Assembly (NCBI RefSeq): GCF_024714495.1
Contig: NZ_JAMZMJ010000001.1
Span: forward strand, 310,001-374,000
Source of the DNA: Marinoscillum pacificum
Lineage (GTDB): Bacteria > Bacteroidota > Bacteroidia > Cytophagales > Cyclobacteriaceae
Direction: 5' to 3'
Length of the DNA stretch: 64,000 bases
Shown: positions 53,637-63,998 of the stretch, piece by piece
How the letters are laid out: each line of letters opens with the position of its first letter
Position numbering within the stretch: the first letter of the stretch is position 1
The notes under the pieces: generated by a model
The model's database searches: none
What the model was told of the DNA's origin: nothing
What the model saw: only the letters and a program-made list of their open reading frames with translations
Translations under genes and position numbers: made by a program

Positions 53637-54521
53637 TCAACCAACTTGCTCTGTTAAACTTTCCACTTCTTTGATCAGTTGAAACAGATTTGAATCAGTA
53701 GCATAGACAATTCCCTGAGTATTCATAAAAGTGCTCGATGAATCATTTAGATGAAGTTCATCACCTTGAGTATTAGTGACATGCATGCCTAACTCCTCAA
53801 AGAATAATCTTGTGGCGGCATAGTCCCAAATACTTCCGCATCCATTTCTTTTCTTTGGAAATTTAAAATAGCAGCCGTTTCCAGACGTAATAACGCCAAT
53901 AGCATTTCGAACACCTCCAAACTCTGCATGAATGACTACTTCATGCGTATTAAAGTATTGCATCATTTGATTTACAACCTGTTGATAGTATGGTTCAGAC
54001 TGAAAGCTTCTATCCATGTACCAATGAAGTGTAGTTTGATCTGCTGCTCCAACTAGCTCCATTCGTTCTTCATTGAGACTAACACCAGCTCCTTTGATGC
54101 TGCTATAACATTGATTCAAATCTGGAATATAAACCACTCCGATGACCGGAAAACCTTCATGAGCAACTAAAGCAATAGACACCGCATAACCTGTACGCCT
54201 TACGGTAAAAGGCAAGGTGCCATCCATTGGGTCGACACACCAGAAATAGTCTTTCTCAAGTCGTGAATTATCATCAGCAGACTCCTCTGTCAATAGTCCC
54301 AAATCATAGGTTTGAATGGATGACATAAGGTGGTTAAGAATGATTTCCTGTGCTTTGAAATCCACCTCAGTTACCACTTGCGAAGCAAATGAATCTCCAC
54401 CAACTTTTCCTTGAGTCTCATATTCTTGATCAAATTGAGATTGAATGTACGTGCCTGCTTCAAGAGCAGCGACTTTAGCTCTTTCACATAGCTTGGTTAG
54501 TTGCTCATTCGTCAGTTTCAT
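53637..54521 (-). CDS. inositol-monophosphatase-family phosphatase (CysQ-like)
   Basis: 294 residues. The metal-binding motifs are DLGLLTEESADDN (Glu pair), CVDPMDGTLPFTVRRTGYAV (the DPxDGT motif) and GCGSIWDYAATRLFFEELGM (WDxAA). Family members dephosphorylate inositol phosphates, fructose-1,6-bisphosphate or 3'-phosphoadenosine nucleotides; sequence alone does not select one. It overlaps the downstream end of the kinase gene by four bases, so kinase and phosphatase form a coupled pair. Confidence 0.9.
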   Translation of the reverse strand: MKLTNEQLTKLCERAKVAALEAGTYIQSQFDQEYETQGKVGGDSFASQVVTEVDFKAQEIILNHLMSSIQTYDLGLLTEESADDNSRLEKDYFWCVDPMDGTLPFTVRRTGYAVSIALVAHEGFPVIGVVYIPDLNQCYSSIKGAGVSLNEERMELVGAADQTTLHWYMDRSFQSEPYYQQVVNQMMQYFNTHEVVIHAEFGGVRNAIGVITSGNGCYFKFPKKRNGCGSIWDYAATRLFFEELGMHVTNTQGDELHLNDSSSTFMNTQGIVYATDSNLFQLIKEVESLTEQVG

Positions 54522-55486
54522 CTCAATTCCTTAATCACCTGATTTGCAATGCGTTCACTATAACCGTGCATCTTCCAATGTCCTGGACTCCAGCCATCCA
54601 AAAACCGATAAAAGTCTGCCCAGGCGTAATTATACAACTCGCTCCACTCCTGCTTAACTTCTTTAAAGTCAATGGATTTATCCAACGACAATTCAAGTTG
54701 ACTGAAGTAATGATTCAACAGTTCCTCTTCATATCGCTCACAGTCATCGTCCTCAAAGCAGCTACTAATGCAGTAAGCTACATCTTTCATTCCGCAGCCA
54801 CGGCCTACGTATTGAAAATCCACCGCTGCAACCTGACCATTAGCATGGAAACAGAAATTGGCCAGTTTGGCATCTCCATGGACGATGGTTTGATACCAGG
54901 CATTATTCAAGTGAGTATCAATGGCTTTCGCGGATTGCTTTAAAGATTGATTTTCCATGCGTTCCCATTCATCCGGACGCGTGTCCAGATGCCAATACGT
55001 ACCAATGGGCCAAAGACCTTCAGCACTAGCATTCATGAACTGTCCATGGAAATGTGCCAACCAACTCAAGCAAGCTTTGGTATGAGAGAGTTTGACAGAA
55101 CCCGGAGACAACCGGATATCAAACCCGGAAGCATTAAGATCCTCCATGATTAGCCATATTTCACCTTCTTGCTCCACCGATTGATGCACCTGAGGCGTTC
55201 TGCAATAAGCAGTAGTTTGTCTGGCAAGACCATCGTACCAGTTACGCTCCACTTCATAGCTCTTAAGCTTCCGCTGATGCGAAATGTCGGTATTCCATCC
55301 CCGCGGATGATGCTGTGGTTTGGGGAGCTTGATATGCTTGACAATGATACTCATTGTGTTGCTACCGTTGATCCAATACCTTCTAATCTCTCCATACCCA
55401 CTCCACAGCGTCTGCACCGATTGGCTGCTGACTATGGATCCACCAGTTATGACTACTATTTCATGCTCCAGATTCATTGCCTTCAA
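54518..55486 (-). CDS. EcKL/APH-type small-molecule kinase
   Basis: 322 residues with a protein-kinase-like fold. The N-lobe has MSIIVKHIKLPK (the ATP Lys) and the C-lobe has the catalytic loop VHGDAKLANFCFHA (HGDxxxxN) and AAVDFQYVGRGCGMKDVAYC (DFQ, Mg2+-binding). The closest pattern is the ecdysteroid-kinase-like / DUF1679 group (SCFEDDDCERYEEELLNHYF). It phosphorylates a small hydroxylated molecule, unknown here. It is translationally coupled to a CysQ-like phosphatase, so a linked phosphorylation and dephosphorylation step is possible. Confidence 0.85.
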   Translation of the reverse strand: MKAMNLEHEIVVITGGSIVSSQSVQTLWSGYGEIRRYWINGSNTMSIIVKHIKLPKPQHHPRGWNTDISHQRKLKSYEVERNWYDGLARQTTAYCRTPQVHQSVEQEGEIWLIMEDLNASGFDIRLSPGSVKLSHTKACLSWLAHFHGQFMNASAEGLWPIGTYWHLDTRPDEWERMENQSLKQSAKAIDTHLNNAWYQTIVHGDAKLANFCFHANGQVAAVDFQYVGRGCGMKDVAYCISSCFEDDDCERYEEELLNHYFSQLELSLDKSIDFKEVKQEWSELYNYAWADFYRFLDGWSPGHWKMHGYSERIANQVIKELR

Positions 55487-56006
55487 AACTGAAGGTTTTT
55501 AAAGTTGGGTGCAAATCCATGGATTGATTTAATAGTAAGATGGGCTGATCAAGTCTGGAATAGGCTGTCAAAAGTAACGGTCACGTCCTGAAATAGGTTG
55601 ACATCTACACTGGAAAAATTATAATTGACATTGGATAAACTGGGTCTGACAGAGAACAAATGAGGTGGTACAATGAAAACAGAATGTGCTTCACAGAGCA
55701 AATTACCCTTGACTTTGAAAAAAGGGCACTTGACATGAAAAGATTGATTTGAAAACCCTTTGATCACGTCATGGAACATTGTTTTTAAAGGCAGATTCCG
55801 TTAGTTTGGAGGAAACAATTGAAAATATCCTTGTTGCAACTTTAATGGGTCTGGATATTGAAAATTGGCTTGATTTGGAATGATGCAGTACTCATAAAGT
55901 GCAATGCTTTTATGAAATTGTTGCACTTCATCATCTGGAAGCTGATTAAGTTTTTATTTATGGAATTCATATTTTATTTTGGATATAACTTAAGATTATA
56001 TTTCGG
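55487..56006. other. AT-rich intergenic region, possible insertion-sequence relic
   Basis: About 520 bp at the left border of the defence-like island. At 55577-55605 it has acggtcacgtcctgaaatag followed by gttgacatc, a sequence that looks like the end of an IS3/IS481-type element from Bacteroidota. A 76-codon minus-strand frame (55549-55779) has no recognisable domain and I do not call it a gene. The right half is very AT-rich and leads into the next gene. Confidence 0.4.
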
Positions 56007-56486
56007 ATGGATACAGGTGAATTAATATTTTGGCTTACGTCAACTCTAGCTGCAGCAATAATTTCAGTGGTTATTGCATATGTATTTTCGAATGCAATAA
56101 AAGACTTGTTTGCTCCATGGATTGTTAAGTTCAGTAGATCAGGAGGTAAAGGAATTAACGGAAGATGGATAGCTACATTTGATTACGGAGATACAGAATT
56201 AACAGAAGAAATCGAAATAAGCACCTTCTTAGGAACAGTTTACGGTAGGGTAACCGCAACTCCAGAAAAGTCTCAGAAACCTCAAAAAGTTCTTAGGTTG
56301 AGAGGTGAGATCGCGGACAATCACTATTTTACAGGAATCTGGTATCATCCAATCAAGACTAATAGACATCATGGAGCATTTCAACTATTAATCGACTTGA
56401 ACGATAAAGAACTGGATGGACAATGGCTTGGATTTAGCAAATCTCAAGGTCGAATAAGAAATGGAGAGTGGAATTGGGTGAGATGA
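56007..56486 (+). CDS. one-helix membrane protein with beta-barrel-like domain
   Basis: 159 residues: one N-terminal membrane helix (LTSTLAAAIISVVIAYVFSN, about 10-30), a short linker and a C-terminal domain (about 48-159) with repeated G-x-W turns (INGRWIATFDYG, YFTGIWYHP, LDGQWLGFSKSQGR, NGEWNWVR). The pattern is that of a small lipocalin-like barrel and recalls the Cap15 group of CBASS effectors, which however have two membrane helices and sit beside a nucleotide cyclase; none is seen here. It is 50 bp upstream of the nuclease-ATPase gene. Function is unproven. Confidence 0.65.
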   Translation: MDTGELIFWLTSTLAAAIISVVIAYVFSNAIKDLFAPWIVKFSRSGGKGINGRWIATFDYGDTELTEEIEISTFLGTVYGRVTATPEKSQKPQKVLRLRGEIADNHYFTGIWYHPIKTNRHHGAFQLLIDLNDKELDGQWLGFSKSQGRIRNGEWNWVR

Positions 56487-56536
56487 AAGCGAAGCACAAC
56501 AATCGCTAGCTAATCGTCAGCGGTAATATTTGAATC

Positions 56537-58978
56537 ATGGAAAACATATCATATCAGGATTGGGGGGAGGTATCTGAAAAATACCTTGAAATTCAAAAAA
56601 CTGCTTTTAACAAAAGGCTTGCGAATGAATCAGAAGCACAGACAAGATTTGATGTAATTGATCGAATAATCAGAGAAATTCTACAATGGAACCACGGACA
56701 GATTAGTGTTGAAGAATTTAATAAAGGAGAAAAGGCAGGTTTTATTGATTACAAACTCATTTCAGCAGACTACACATTAATTATCGAAGCAAAAAAAAAT
56801 GGTGTATCCTTTCCCTCTCCAACAAAATCCAAAAAGCTAAAGTTAACTGGACCTGTACTCGGAACAGGTGCAATAACCGAAGCACTTAAACAAGCTGAGG
56901 AATATGCTAATGATAAAAAGGCTGACATTGTTATTGCTACTAATGGAAGTTGCTGGTGCTTTTATCCTCTAAACAATCAAGATAGAAACGAGATTTATGC
57001 AACCATATTATTTCCATTTGATGATGCAAAAGATGCTGAATTACTATTTGATTTTTTTGCGTGTCACAATGTGGAAAATGATAGTCTGTTAGAACTAACT
57101 TCAGAAAAACCATTCGCCCATGAAAACAGAATACTAGAGACGGTTCAGGATGCAGATGCCAGAATAGACAGAAACAATATCGCAGACTTGATCGCTCCTG
57201 CCTTGGATAATGCTCTATATTCTGAAACCTTATTAAAAGATTCCGAAAAGCTTGAGAGATGTTTTGTCACAACTGAAGGTCGAACCAAGTTTGATTCAAT
57301 TTTGAATATGCACCTAGCGGATTCTAAGCCCATTACTGTGCAACCTGCCAAACGAATTAAAAAAAGCAAAGATTCAGGAGGAATAGAAGAAGTAATCAAA
57401 CAATCAAAAAGCTACAAATCGAGTCCAGTAACGTTAGTGATAGGTCCTGTAGGAGCCGGTAAAACCACCTATTTGAAGCACTTTGAGCTAGTCAAGGGGA
57501 AAAAATTAATTTCAAAGGAAAAATCTCATTGGGTTTATATTGATTTCGAGGAAATGGGAAAAGAAGGTAACCCTCGAAAGTTCTTATATGATAAGTTGAA
57601 TTCATATCTATTGGAAGAGCATCCTGAAAACCCAACAGATTACAATTCAGTAATTGAACCAGCATATGAGACTGAGATCAATGCACTTGCAAGAGGACCT
57701 TACGCAAAAATATTTACAGACAAGGCTAAGTTCAATGAAAAAATAAGTGAGCTAATTCACAAGGACTTTACAGAAAGAGAACCGTATGTCAATAAAGTAT
57801 TTAAATACATAGGTTCAGCAAACCTTTGTGTAATTGTATTGGATAATGTGGATTTATACGAGGACGATGAACTTGAGACGTCAGTGTTTTCAGAAGCAGT
57901 GGCCATCTCTAAAAAAATCGGATGCAATATACTTGTCTCGATCAGAGATACAACTTTTGTAAAACATAGAAATGACTCAATTTTTAATGCTTTTGAGCTA
58001 AAAAAATTGTGGCTAGACCCACCCCCTTTCAAAGATGTTTTGTCCAAGCGATTATCATACTCAAGGCATATTTTGACCAACAAAAAAGCCAAGCTCGAAT
58101 TACCAAATTCAGCTACTCTTATGATTCCTGATTTAGGGATATTTTTTGATATAGTTCAAAGTAGTATTTTGAATCCACAAAATGGTAAATTCTTGGAGTC
58201 GCTAAGCGACAGAAACATTCGGAAAGGGATAACTTTAGTAAGAAATTTTCTTACTTCAGGGCACATTCAAGCTGACAAGGGAATTAAGAATTATATAAAT
58301 GGAGATGCAAGCTTCAAATTTCCTTATCATGAGCTTTTTAAAGGTGCAATGCTTGGACAATGGAAACATTTTAAAGAAGAGCGATCTGAGGCAATCAATA
58401 TTTACGATGCAAGATTTGGATCTAGAAATTTATTACTCTTAAGATTATTCCTTCTTAAATACCTCCATTTAAAAGCTCTAGACGAAAAAACTGTAGAAGT
58501 GGAGAGTATGGAGCTAATTGAAAAATTCTCGAGTCAAGGAGCCTCTGAAAATGCTATTATTAAGGCTTTATCTGAATTGAATAAAGCTGGATTAATTAAT
58601 AGCAAGGACTCAACCAAAATAAATAGTAATTCTATTGTTTACATCACGGCTTCTGGTGGATACTATGTTGTCTTTCTATCAAAAAGGTTTGTCTATTTAG
58701 AATCAATTCTTCACGACACAGCCATTTTTAATTCTGAGACTTGGGCCGAATTAGTTGAGTTGTCACAGCAGATTGAGCAGGAACATGACATTCCTAAACG
58801 TCTAGAACTACGAATTGAAAGAATAAATATCTTTTTGGATTATCTGTTAGATATTGAAAAAGATAATTTGAGTATGCTTGATAACTCTGGTTTTTTGAAG
58901 CACATTGAAAGTACAACAGCAACAGTTGACGAACAAATGAGTCGTGGACTAAAAAACGCACAAAGACGATATAATTAA
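56537..58978 (+). CDS. HsdR-type nuclease fused to P-loop ATPase and winged helix
   Basis: 813 residues. Residues about 20-180 form a PD-(D/E)XK nuclease of the type I restriction HsdR N-terminal kind: E33 in ESEAQTRFDVIDRI, D71 in GFIDYKL, E84-x-K86 in IIEAKKNG and QAEEY (119-123) as the QxxxY motif. Residues about 297-520 are a P-loop NTPase: Walker A GPVGAGKT (303-310), Walker B CVIVLDNVD (431-439), and a sensor-like SIRDTTF (468-474). Residues about 640-720 look like a winged helix. The helical C-terminus is unrecognised. No helicase motifs II-VI or HsdS/M genes are nearby, so it is not a classical restriction enzyme. Confidence 0.82.
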   Translation: MENISYQDWGEVSEKYLEIQKTAFNKRLANESEAQTRFDVIDRIIREILQWNHGQISVEEFNKGEKAGFIDYKLISADYTLIIEAKKNGVSFPSPTKSKKLKLTGPVLGTGAITEALKQAEEYANDKKADIVIATNGSCWCFYPLNNQDRNEIYATILFPFDDAKDAELLFDFFACHNVENDSLLELTSEKPFAHENRILETVQDADARIDRNNIADLIAPALDNALYSETLLKDSEKLERCFVTTEGRTKFDSILNMHLADSKPITVQPAKRIKKSKDSGGIEEVIKQSKSYKSSPVTLVIGPVGAGKTTYLKHFELVKGKKLISKEKSHWVYIDFEEMGKEGNPRKFLYDKLNSYLLEEHPENPTDYNSVIEPAYETEINALARGPYAKIFTDKAKFNEKISELIHKDFTEREPYVNKVFKYIGSANLCVIVLDNVDLYEDDELETSVFSEAVAISKKIGCNILVSIRDTTFVKHRNDSIFNAFELKKLWLDPPPFKDVLSKRLSYSRHILTNKKAKLELPNSATLMIPDLGIFFDIVQSSILNPQNGKFLESLSDRNIRKGITLVRNFLTSGHIQADKGIKNYINGDASFKFPYHELFKGAMLGQWKHFKEERSEAINIYDARFGSRNLLLLRLFLLKYLHLKALDEKTVEVESMELIEKFSSQGASENAIIKALSELNKAGLINSKDSTKINSNSIVYITASGGYYVVFLSKRFVYLESILHDTAIFNSETWAELVELSQQIEQEHDIPKRLELRIERINIFLDYLLDIEKDNLSMLDNSGFLKHIESTTATVDEQMSRGLKNAQRRYN

Positions 58979-59043
58979 ATACCGCTAATCGAGTAGACGT
59001 CCGTGAGCGATAATGCCCACGATGCACCTCTGGGACTCCAGCC

Positions 59044-60030
59044 CTAAAAAAACGCCTTCACCAATTCCTCTTCGGAGATGTTGTTAAAGTATTCGTGGCT
59101 TTTCACGTCTTTTAGCGTTTGAAGAATCACTTCTTCACGGTGCTCCTTCCCTATTAGTGCTTCTATGACCGGATCTATCTCTCGATTCACAAAATAGTCT
59201 CCTAAGATCTCTAAGGCTGTAATCACGCCCTTCTCCACATTCATGTGAACTTCCACGTGACCACCAGCCGTCTTCACTCCATTTTTCAGTCCATAGTTAG
59301 GCGACTGACCAAAGTTCCACTCCCAGGTGCCGTATTTCTCATCTGCTAGTTGCTGTATGGCTACTATATCTGCTTCAGTGATGGTGTAAGGTTTGGCATC
59401 TGGATACATGTTGACCACATGGTCCATGACTTTCTGCCGAAACTGATCCACACCCATGTCTTCCTTCAGGTGAGAGGAAATGTTCGTCACCCTGCTTCGA
59501 ACAGACTTTCTAGCCTTGTCTACAAACTTGAGCGGATTGACATTGAGCGCATCTGAGATGTCTTTAATTTCTGATGCGTACAACAACGTTCCGTGGTGCA
59601 GCACTCTTTTGTTCTTGTGAAAGATATGCTCAGCATTTCCGGAGAACTTCTGATCGCCAATGAGGATATCATTTCTACCAGAAAAATGAGCCTCTACGCC
59701 TAATGATGCGAGTACATCGATGATTGGCTGGTTGTATTTACGAAAGTTGATGACAGCCGTATCTTCATAGCCCATGATGAAGGTATAATTGATGTTGCCC
59801 AGGTCATGAAAGACTGCACCACCACCTGTCAGTCGTCGAACCACTTTAATACCTCGCTCACGCACATTGTCTACATTGATCTCCGCCAGAGTGTTTTGGT
59901 GTTTCCCTACAATGATTGCATTGTCATTACGCCACAGCATAAAGATGTTTTCCCCAAACTCTCTAAGGAAATACTCCTCGGCAGCCTGATTGAAATAGGG
60001 TTCCTGACTTGAGTTATCAATGCACAACAT
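59044..60030 (-). CDS. lplA: lipoate--protein ligase
   Basis: 328 residues. The lipoyl-AMP site motif RRLTGGGAVFHDLGNINYTF is intact, with the catalytic Lys region SGRNDILIGDQKFSGNAEHI and a C-terminal accessory domain (from about 250) as in LplA. It attaches free lipoate to the E2 subunits of dehydrogenase complexes in the cytoplasm. It is a housekeeping gene that marks the right border of the AT-rich island. Confidence 0.94.
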   Translation of the reverse strand: MLCIDNSSQEPYFNQAAEEYFLREFGENIFMLWRNDNAIIVGKHQNTLAEINVDNVRERGIKVVRRLTGGGAVFHDLGNINYTFIMGYEDTAVINFRKYNQPIIDVLASLGVEAHFSGRNDILIGDQKFSGNAEHIFHKNKRVLHHGTLLYASEIKDISDALNVNPLKFVDKARKSVRSRVTNISSHLKEDMGVDQFRQKVMDHVVNMYPDAKPYTITEADIVAIQQLADEKYGTWEWNFGQSPNYGLKNGVKTAGGHVEVHMNVEKGVITALEILGDYFVNREIDPVIEALIGKEHREEVILQTLKDVKSHEYFNNISEEELVKAFF

Positions 60031-60230
60031 GGTTCAAACTTTTTGGCTAAAGTAAGCAATAACGATTAACAGCTACTTCCCTAAACCAAGTCATCTATCA
60101 ATAATGGATTTACCAGGAGTTCTTGTTTACAACTAACATATTAAATAACCAGAGTACAACTTACTTTAAACGGAATACATCATTCTCAAAGCCTTTCAAC
60201 TCGAGAATGTTACATATTCCTACTTTTAGA

Positions 60231-63200
60231 TTAAAGTCTAAACCTGGACACCTTTTCTTGTAGTTCGTCAGCAATAGATGATACCTGCTCGCTCTTATCC
60301 TGATAGTTTTGCATTCCAGCGGAAAGTTCAGCAGATGAACTTGCGGTCTGTTCCGTGCCGGCAGCTGTCTCTTCAGAGATCACCACCACTCCACTGATAA
60401 TGTTCACCACATTGCTAATGTCTTCTGTTTGCTTTTTAGTAGCCAGAGCAATGCTTTCAGACTTATCCAATGTCTCTTGATAGTACTTATAGATCTCCTG
60501 GAAGGTCGTCAAGCTTTGACTTGTGGTCTGTTCACCCAACTTAATGGAAGAACTCATATCGCCAATAAGAGTTGCTGTTTCAGACGTGTCATTTTGTACC
60601 GCAGAGATGAGCTCTTCGATTTCTGCTGTTGACTTTTTAGAACTCTCCGCTAGTTTCCTAATTTCTTCGGCTACTACTGCAAATCCTCGTCCGCTTTCTC
60701 CTGCTTGTGCAGCTTCTATGGCCGCATTCAAGGCGAGCAAATTGGTTTGTGACGCAATTTCCTTGATGATTCTTAGCACAGATGAGATTTCTTTGGACCG
60801 ATTGGTTAAACTTGAAACCGCTTCATTGGTTCGCTTGGAGGAAGCCAAAATGTGCTTCATGGTTTTATCCATATCCTGAGCCAGATCCATTCCAGATCGG
60901 CTCTTTTCAGCTCCTTGCTTGGCTGTTTCCTGAATAGCATCTGCCTGCTGACCCATATTAGTCGATGACGCCAATACTCCTTCTATCAAACTGGATGACT
61001 CATCTATTTTACGAACCTGCTCATGTGCTCCATTGCTCATCTCTCCTATAGCAGACGCAATCTCTCCTGTACTTAATTTCATTTGCTCACCGCTATTGAG
61101 CATTTCTGACGAAGACTCTTTCAGATACCGGGCGCGCTCCGCTATTTCACTCAAAAGATTGGATAGGTTCACAATTGCCTTATTAAGATTGTCCGTGAGC
61201 TTCTGAATGTCTCCTCTGGCAGTTCCATGATACCTACCAGTCAGGTCTCCATCGGCTAGCTTATTGACCACCTCATTGATCGCTGTAAAAGGCTTTGCCA
61301 CAGATTCGAACAAATGATTGATGGACTCTCCCAACGATTTCCACTCACCTTTTTTATTCGAAAGATCAATTCTTGCTGAGAAATTGCCGGATTCCACAGC
61401 TTCTTTGACCACTTCATTGGTTTCTTTAATGGCATTTTGCAACAAATCGCTTTGTTCACGCAGCGCGTCGTTTTGGTGTTTTACTTTGTCCGTAGCTTCA
61501 GCCACCTTGCGTTCCAATCGCTGTTGGTTTTCTCTAGCCTGTGCAGTTCTCCATCTCATATAGGCTACTACTCCACCAACCAACAGTGCTAACACCAAAA
61601 GCCGGAAGGTCCAGGTGTTCCAGAATGGAGGAATAACTTCTATTACAACAGTTCTGTCCTCAACAGCCCAAACACCGTCTACATTGGCAGCATTAACCCG
61701 GAATGTATACTCTCCCCCTGGCAAATTACTATAGGGTGCAAAATTTCTAGCTGCATTCGTGTAGGTCCAGTCTTCATCATAGCCCTCCAGCATGTATCGA
61801 TACTGATTAGCATCAGGTTGTGCATAATGCAGTCCTACAAAGTCTATCGTAAAGGACTTTTGATGTCTGTTAAACGCTAATTCTTTAGCTGTGCTGATAG
61901 ACTCACTGAGAATGGTGTTTCCGTTCTTCGACTCACCAATCTGCACGGATCTATTAAACACTTTTAAATCCGTTAATGCAACATATGGAGGAATGTCATT
62001 ATTCTTTATTTCAGAAGGGTCAAAAATGTTGAATCCATTTATTCCACCAAACATCAATTCACCGTTTGCGGATTGATAGTGGGCATTGTAATTGAATTGT
62101 TTCGACTGTAATCCATCGTGTTTGGTATAAACCCGAAACTTGATATTTGTACGATCAGAAGTCAGGGCATTGCTTAGCTTAATCAAGCCTTCTTCAGTAC
62201 TGATCCATATCTGATGATTCTGATCTTCTTTGATACCATACACTTCATTCAATGGAGCGTTTTCTACATTTAACGCCTCAAAGAAATCCTCCTTTATATG
62301 ATAAATCACAATTCCGGTTTCTCCACCTATCCATAGTTCACCATTGCTGGCTTCCATGAGGGTATAGACATCTCCTAAAAGTGAGTCTTCTTGAATTTCC
62401 GTGAAATCTCCAGAGTTGTAGTCATAAGCATAAATAGCTTCCTGTCCGCCTATCCAAAGCTTATCGTTGCTACCTTCTATGATTCCATAATAAGGCTTTA
62501 TAGCTGTATGTTCGAACACACTGGAACCATTTCTGAGAATATCCAAATAGCCAACACCATTGAGCACCCACAAGTCAGAATTTCGATCTAATAACAATCC
62601 ATAAATCTTATCTGTAGAGATGCTTCCCGGATCATTATCATCATGCATGTATGTGCTAAACCTTCCTGTACGGCGATTGTAAAAGTTGAGTCCTCCCTGG
62701 TTGGTTCCTACCCAAATATTACCCTCTCGATCACTGGAAAGACTTTTTACGTCATTATAACTCAATGATCCCCGATCATTTGGGTTGTTGAAATAAGCCG
62801 TAAAGCGACCTGAATTTCGATCCAATCGATTCAATCCATTGTCTGTACCTACCCATAAATTGTTTTGATTGTCTTCACAAAAAGCATAGACATTGGGTGA
62901 GGAAAGGAAATAACTATTATCCGCTTTGGAACTGTAATGAATGAATGGTTTACGCTGCAGATTTGTGAAGTTCACACCACCAGCAAATGTGCCTATCCAA
63001 AGAGTACCCGTAGAATCAATATAGCTGCACTGAATGGAGTTTTGACTTAAAGTAGAGAATGGATGCTCTGAACTGGCATACATAAAAAACTGGCCGTTAT
63101 TACGGTTTCTCATGTAAACTCCGCCACGAGTACCTACAAAGAAATTACCCTCAAAATCCTCAAAAATAGCTCGAACTCTGGTGGAATAATCATCATTAGC

Positions 63201-63998
63201 ATCTGGTATAATTCTGGTAAAATCCCTGGTCGCTGGATTGTATCGATTAAGGCCATTGTTCATGGTTCCAAACCAAACATTTCCTGTTCGATCCTCATAC
63301 ATCCGCTCTATCTGGTTGCCACTCAAGGACCTTGAATTGCGAGGCTCATTCTTAAAGGTAAAGATTTCACCAGATTTCTGATTGTAATAACACAAATACT
63401 TCTTGTAAATGGCTATCCAAAGGTTATTGTTCCGATCCACCAAAATTCTTGAAATTTGTCCCTCAGGTAGGCTTCCAGAATCATCATTTTGAGGAAACTG
63501 ATAAAACTCTTTTGATTGGAGATTATACCTAAATAATCCTTTGGTACTGGCAATCCATAGATTGGATGACTGATCTTCTTTAATAGCATCTACTCTGCCA
63601 ATTCCGCCAGAGAGGCTGTCATGGTCAAAAGTAATGAATTGCTCTTTCGGCAGGTCGAAATAATCCAAACCACCGTTACCTCCTACCCAAAGCGTCCCTT
63701 CACTATCTGAGAAAATTGCACGAATATCATTGTCAGAGATTGTCCCTGGTTTCGAAGGATCATGTTTATAATTGACAATATTCCTACCATCAAATCGATC
63801 CAAACCATTGTAGGTACCAAACCAAATAAAACCTCGATTATCTTGATGAATAGCGCTGATACGGTTGTTGGACAAGCCATCATCAACGGTTTTTTGCTTA
63901 AAATTGTACTGGTGCTGAACGATGTGTTGCTGAGCACATATCTCACAGGATAAACCTACCAGCAATCCCACGCACAGGGCGATGTACCTGATCTTCAT
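60231..63998 (-). CDS. propeller-sensor / methyl-accepting signalling hybrid
   Basis: 1255 residues with a complete start (ATG complement at 63996-63998). Order: signal peptide (1-22); about fourteen Reg_prop repeats (about 40-690; [32 protein letters not shown] and others); a Y_Y_Y domain (about 718-791; [15 protein letters not shown]); one membrane helix (about 794-815); a coiled coil; a HAMP-like unit (about 897-950); and an MCP signalling domain with the hairpin tip [20 protein letters not shown] at about 1082-1102. In Bacteroidota this periplasmic sensor normally ends in a histidine kinase with AraC output. Here the output is chemotaxis-like, so CheA/CheW elsewhere would be needed. Confidence 0.92.
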   Translation of the reverse strand: MKIRYIALCVGLLVGLSCEICAQQHIVQHQYNFKQKTVDDGLSNNRISAIHQDNRGFIWFGTYNGLDRFDGRNIVNYKHDPSKPGTISDNDIRAIFSDSEGTLWVGGNGGLDYFDLPKEQFITFDHDSLSGGIGRVDAIKEDQSSNLWIASTKGLFRYNLQSKEFYQFPQNDDSGSLPEGQISRILVDRNNNLWIAIYKKYLCYYNQKSGEIFTFKNEPRNSRSLSGNQIERMYEDRTGNVWFGTMNNGLNRYNPATRDFTRIIPDANDDYSTRVRAIFEDFEGNFFVGTRGGVYMRNRNNGQFFMYASSEHPFSTLSQNSIQCSYIDSTGTLWIGTFAGGVNFTNLQRKPFIHYSSKADNSYFLSSPNVYAFCEDNQNNLWVGTDNGLNRLDRNSGRFTAYFNNPNDRGSLSYNDVKSLSSDREGNIWVGTNQGGLNFYNRRTGRFSTYMHDDNDPGSISTDKIYGLLLDRNSDLWVLNGVGYLDILRNGSSVFEHTAIKPYYGIIEGSNDKLWIGGQEAIYAYDYNSGDFTEIQEDSLLGDVYTLMEASNGELWIGGETGIVIYHIKEDFFEALNVENAPLNEVYGIKEDQNHQIWISTEEGLIKLSNALTSDRTNIKFRVYTKHDGLQSKQFNYNAHYQSANGELMFGGINGFNIFDPSEIKNNDIPPYVALTDLKVFNRSVQIGESKNGNTILSESISTAKELAFNRHQKSFTIDFVGLHYAQPDANQYRYMLEGYDEDWTYTNAARNFAPYSNLPGGEYTFRVNAANVDGVWAVEDRTVVIEVIPPFWNTWTFRLLVLALLVGGVVAYMRWRTAQARENQQRLERKVAEATDKVKHQNDALREQSDLLQNAIKETNEVVKEAVESGNFSARIDLSNKKGEWKSLGESINHLFESVAKPFTAINEVVNKLADGDLTGRYHGTARGDIQKLTDNLNKAIVNLSNLLSEIAERARYLKESSSEMLNSGEQMKLSTGEIASAIGEMSNGAHEQVRKIDESSSLIEGVLASSTNMGQQADAIQETAKQGAEKSRSGMDLAQDMDKTMKHILASSKRTNEAVSSLTNRSKEISSVLRIIKEIASQTNLLALNAAIEAAQAGESGRGFAVVAEEIRKLAESSKKSTAEIEELISAVQNDTSETATLIGDMSSSIKLGEQTTSQSLTTFQEIYKYYQETLDKSESIALATKKQTEDISNVVNIISGVVVISEETAAGTEQTASSSAELSAGMQNYQDKSEQVSSIADELQEKVSRFRL

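Noticed and set aside
55549-55779. 76-codon minus-strand frame
   Set aside because: No domain and it overlaps a sequence resembling an insertion-sequence end.
56537-58978. Classical type I restriction subunit HsdR
   Set aside because: Nuclease domain fits, but the ATPase part lacks the SF2 helicase motif series and no hsdM or hsdS gene is present.
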